DNA of 7,257 nucleotides from an uncultured Pseudomonadota bacterium (GTDB lineage: Bacteria > Lernaellota > Lernaellaia > Lernaellales > Lernaellaceae), in NCBI GenBank assembly GCA_937967875.1, contig CALBTQ010000846.1, positions 1 through 7,257 on the forward strand. Reading direction: 5' to 3'. The notes under the pieces are model-generated. The model was given only the letters and a program-made list of their open reading frames with translations, had not been told where the DNA came from and ran no database searches. Positions 5,805 to 7,257 of the stretch are shown piece by piece. Position 1 is the first letter of the stretch. Each line of letters opens with the position of its first letter. Made by a program: the position numbers and the translations under genes.

Positions 5805-6833
5805 ATGAATGACGGTGTAAATGACGCGGTTACAAAATCCGAATTCTTATTGTATACAATGCCCGATGGCGGGCGTCGAATCGAGGTGCGGCTGGAACAA
5901 GGAACCGTCTGGCTGTCGCAAGCAGACATGGCCGAACTCTATCAAACAAGCAAACAAAACATAAGCTTACATCTGCAAAACATTTTTATGGATGGTGAAT
6001 TGTTACAAGATTCAGTTGTCAAGTATTACTTGACAACTGCTTCGGATGGGAAAAGGTACCAAATAAGGTTCTATAATCTTGATGTAATACTTGCGGTTGG
6101 TTACCGGACACGTTCGCTACGCGGTACGCAATTCCGGCAATGGGCGACCGAGCATCTACGCGAATATCTGGTTAAAGGCTTTGTCATGGATGATCAGAGG
6201 CTTAAGGATGGGCGCGGTTATGGCGTGGATTATTTTGATGAATTACTGGAGCGCATTCGTGATATTCGTGCTTCGGAAAAGCGGTTTTATCAAAAAATTC
6301 GCGACATTTATAAACTCTCCATCGATTACGATTCTCATGCTGAAATCACACAAGAGTTTTTCAAGATCGTTCAAAATAAGTTGCATTGGGCGATCAGCGG
6401 AATGACGGCTGCGGAATTGATTGCTGCTCGCGCCGATGCGGAGAAGTCCAACATGGGGCTGACGACCTGGAAGGGCGCCATGGTGCGTAAACAAGATGTG
6501 ACCGTGGCGAAAAATTATCTGCGTGAAGAGGAAATCAAGGAACTCAATCGCCTAGTGACGATGTATCTCGACTATGCGGAAGATCAGGCTCGCCGTCATC
6601 AGCCGCTGTATATGAACGATTGGCGGGTTAAGTTGGATGCTTTTCTCCAATTCAACGAACGAGACCTACTGAATAATCCCGGCAAGGTTTCGATGGAGAT
6701 CGCCCAAAAATTGGCGTTGGCTGAATATGAAAAGTTTTCTCATCGGCGGTTGTTGTCCGAAGCGGCACAGGAGGATGAGGAGTTTGATCATTTTGCCAAG
6801 CGCATTGAAGAAAACGTAAAAGAAAAAAAATAA
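5805..6833 (+). CDS. rhuM: RhuM family protein (Virulence_RhuM)
   Basis: This 342-residue protein is recognisable as the RhuM family, named after a gene in Salmonella pathogenicity island 3, and appears full length. Landmarks are V35-W-L-S-Q-A-D-M-A-E-L-Y-Q, a helix-turn-helix-like segment through about 61; F89-Y-N-L-D93; V98-G-Y-R; R106-G-T-Q-F-R-Q-W-A-T115; and D211-A-E-K-S-N-M-G-L-T-T-W-K-G224. The C-terminal 100 residues are charged and helical. The N-terminal half resembles phage antirepressor-type (KilA-N/Bro-like) DNA-binding regions, so DNA binding is a reasonable inference, but the biochemical function is not established. It is a cytoplasmic protein with no signal peptide. The gene is clearly AT-richer than its neighbours and ends in an A-rich stretch, which suggests acquisition by transfer. 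No integrase, toxin or restriction gene accompanies it here. It is divergent from the ABC operon and need not be linked to it. Confidence 0.9.
   Translation: MNDGVNDAVTKSEFLLYTMPDGGRRIEVRLEQGTVWLSQADMAELYQTSKQNISLHLQNIFMDGELLQDSVVKYYLTTASDGKRYQIRFYNLDVILAVGYRTRSLRGTQFRQWATEHLREYLVKGFVMDDQRLKDGRGYGVDYFDELLERIRDIRASEKRFYQKIRDIYKLSIDYDSHAEITQEFFKIVQNKLHWAISGMTAAELIAARADAEKSNMGLTTWKGAMVRKQDVTVAKNYLREEEIKELNRLVTMYLDYAEDQARRHQPLYMNDWRVKLDAFLQFNERDLLNNPGKVSMEIAQKLALAEYEKFSHRRLLSEAAQEDEEFDHFAKRIEENVKEKK
6013..6039. repeat. Perfect 27-base palindrome inside the RhuM gene
   Basis: The arms are CAGTTGTCAAGTA and its exact reverse complement TACTTGACAACTG, 13 bp each, around a single T. The site covers codons 70-79 (S-V-V-K-Y-Y-L-T-T-A). 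Thirteen consecutive paired positions are unlikely by chance in 7 kb. It may be a protein-binding site, an mRNA hairpin, or a recombination target. Confidence 0.85.
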
Positions 6834-6853
6834 CGACCAACCGGCTCGTCCTG

Positions 6854-6880
6854 TTCAAAACACGATTTTTTTATTACAAT
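6854..6880 (+). promoter_or_regulatory. Weak candidate promoter of the right lipoprotein gene
   Basis: TACAAT at 6875-6880 matches the -10 consensus at five of six positions and lies 41 bases before ATG 6922. The best upstream box is TTCAAA (6854-6859; four of six), with a short 15-base spacer. A T7 run at 6866-6872 lies between them without a GC-rich stem. The 88-base gap after RhuM holds nothing else I can support. Confidence 0.25.
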
Positions 6881-6911
6881 AATCCGTGGGATGTTCGGTG
6901 CGCCGACTTGC

Positions 6912-6917
6912 GGGGAG
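6912..6917 (+). promoter_or_regulatory. Shine-Dalgarno of the right Asp-rich lipoprotein
   Basis: GGGGAG lies four bases before ATG 6922. It favours this ATG over the in-frame GTG at 6886, which would add 12 residues ahead of the signal peptide. Confidence 0.6.
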
Positions 6918-6921
6918 AACG

Positions 6922-7211
6922 ATGTTTCGGCTGCGTCCATCGCTGTGGATCGTTTGGCTGTCGCTGTTGTTGTGCGTCGCGGCGTGCAACGCGAATGACG
7001 ACGACGACAATGATGTGTCCACGGACGACGACGATGACGATACGTTCGACGACGATTTCACCGACGACGATGCGCTCGACCTGACGCCGGCCGGCGAATG
7101 GTCGCCGCCCTGCCTGCCGCCGCAGGAACCGCCGGCGGGCTACGATCCCTATGAGGCGGTCTGGATGATCGCGCGCTTCGACGACGAAACGCTGCCCTTT
7201 TACGGCCTGTA
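6922..7211 (+). CDS. Asp-rich lipoprotein, 3' end missing (cut by adapter)
   Basis: The protein begins with a lipoprotein signal peptide: M-F-R-L-R-P, a hydrophobic core, and the lipobox V19-A20-A21-C22. An Asp-rich segment follows, with runs of four, six, three and three Asp split by Asn, Val-Ser-Thr, Thr-Phe and Phe-Thr. From about residue 54 a more ordinary sequence starts (L-T-P-A-G-E-W-S-P-P-C, then Y-D-P-Y-E-A-V-W-M-I-A-R-F-D-D-E), probably the beginning of a folded domain. I do not recognise that domain. It should be a surface or periplasmic lipoprotein with an acidic spacer near the membrane, like the gene at 1-228. The apparent TAA stop at 7210-7212 is not real: its last base belongs to the sequencing adapter that begins at 7212. 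The true gene continues past the window. ATG 6922 is preferred to GTG 6886 because it directly starts the signal peptide and has a GGGGAG upstream. Confidence 0.8.
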
Positions 7212-7257
7212 AGATCGGAAGAGCGTCGTGTAGGGAAAGAGTGTAGATCTCGGTGGT
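7212..7257 (+). other. Illumina TruSeq adapter contamination
   Basis: From 7212 the sequence begins AGATCGGAAGAGC and continues for 46 bases, exactly as the reverse complement of the Illumina universal (P5-side) adapter. This is read-through from a short library insert that was not trimmed before assembly. It is not genomic, and base 7212 corresponds to the A-tail position of the ligated insert. Confidence 0.98.

Noticed and set aside
6823..6872. Possible terminator formed by the A8 run at the end of RhuM and the T7 run at 6866-6872
   Set aside because: The paired arms are almost only A:T and lack a GC-rich stem, so a working intrinsic terminator is not supported.

Overview
The window looks like an unpolished contig from an uncultured, GC-rich bacterium. 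Most of it is dense, GC-rich coding sequence: 47 of 60 bases are G or C at 4261-4320. Gene architecture is Gram-negative-like, with several lipoprotein signal peptides and strong Shine-Dalgarno sites. The two Asp-run lipoproteins at the ends resemble secreted proteins I associate with deltaproteobacterial or myxobacterial-like metagenomic lineages. That placement is a weak inference, because no rRNA or marker gene is present.

From left to right, bases 1-228 (minus strand) hold the start of a lipoprotein whose mature part is almost pure aspartate with a Thr-Gly-Asp repeat; the gene runs off the edge. Its 109-base upstream region carries two inverted repeats with shared TTATG half-sites and a possible promoter. 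Bases 338-5636 hold one tightly packed five-gene minus-strand operon. In transcription order it encodes a MalK/UgpC-type ATPase, a MalF/UgpA-type permease, a MalG/UgpE-type permease, an extracellular solute-binding lipoprotein with an unusual duplicated C-terminal domain, and a calcineurin-like metallophosphoesterase lipoprotein. Neighbouring genes overlap by 4, 4, 11 and 4 bases, so they are probably translated as a coupled unit. The set is a CUT1-type importer (carbohydrate or glycerol-phosphate class) with a surface or periplasmic phosphoesterase. By analogy with ugp systems, the esterase may release the transported ligand outside the cytoplasm.

On the plus strand, 5805-6833 is a full-length RhuM-family gene of clearly lower GC (24 of 60 bases at 6001-6060). 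It is probably horizontally acquired and contains a perfect 13-bp-arm palindrome. From 6922 a second Asp-rich lipoprotein gene begins but is cut off. The last 46 bases (7212-7257) are Illumina TruSeq adapter sequence, not genome, and the apparent stop codon of that last gene is made partly from the adapter junction.

I found no tRNA, rRNA, CRISPR array, transposase or integrase. The most interesting biology is the solute-binding protein with a tandemly duplicated C-terminal domain coupled to a phosphoesterase, the paired Asp-rich surface lipoproteins, and the palindrome inside the RhuM gene.
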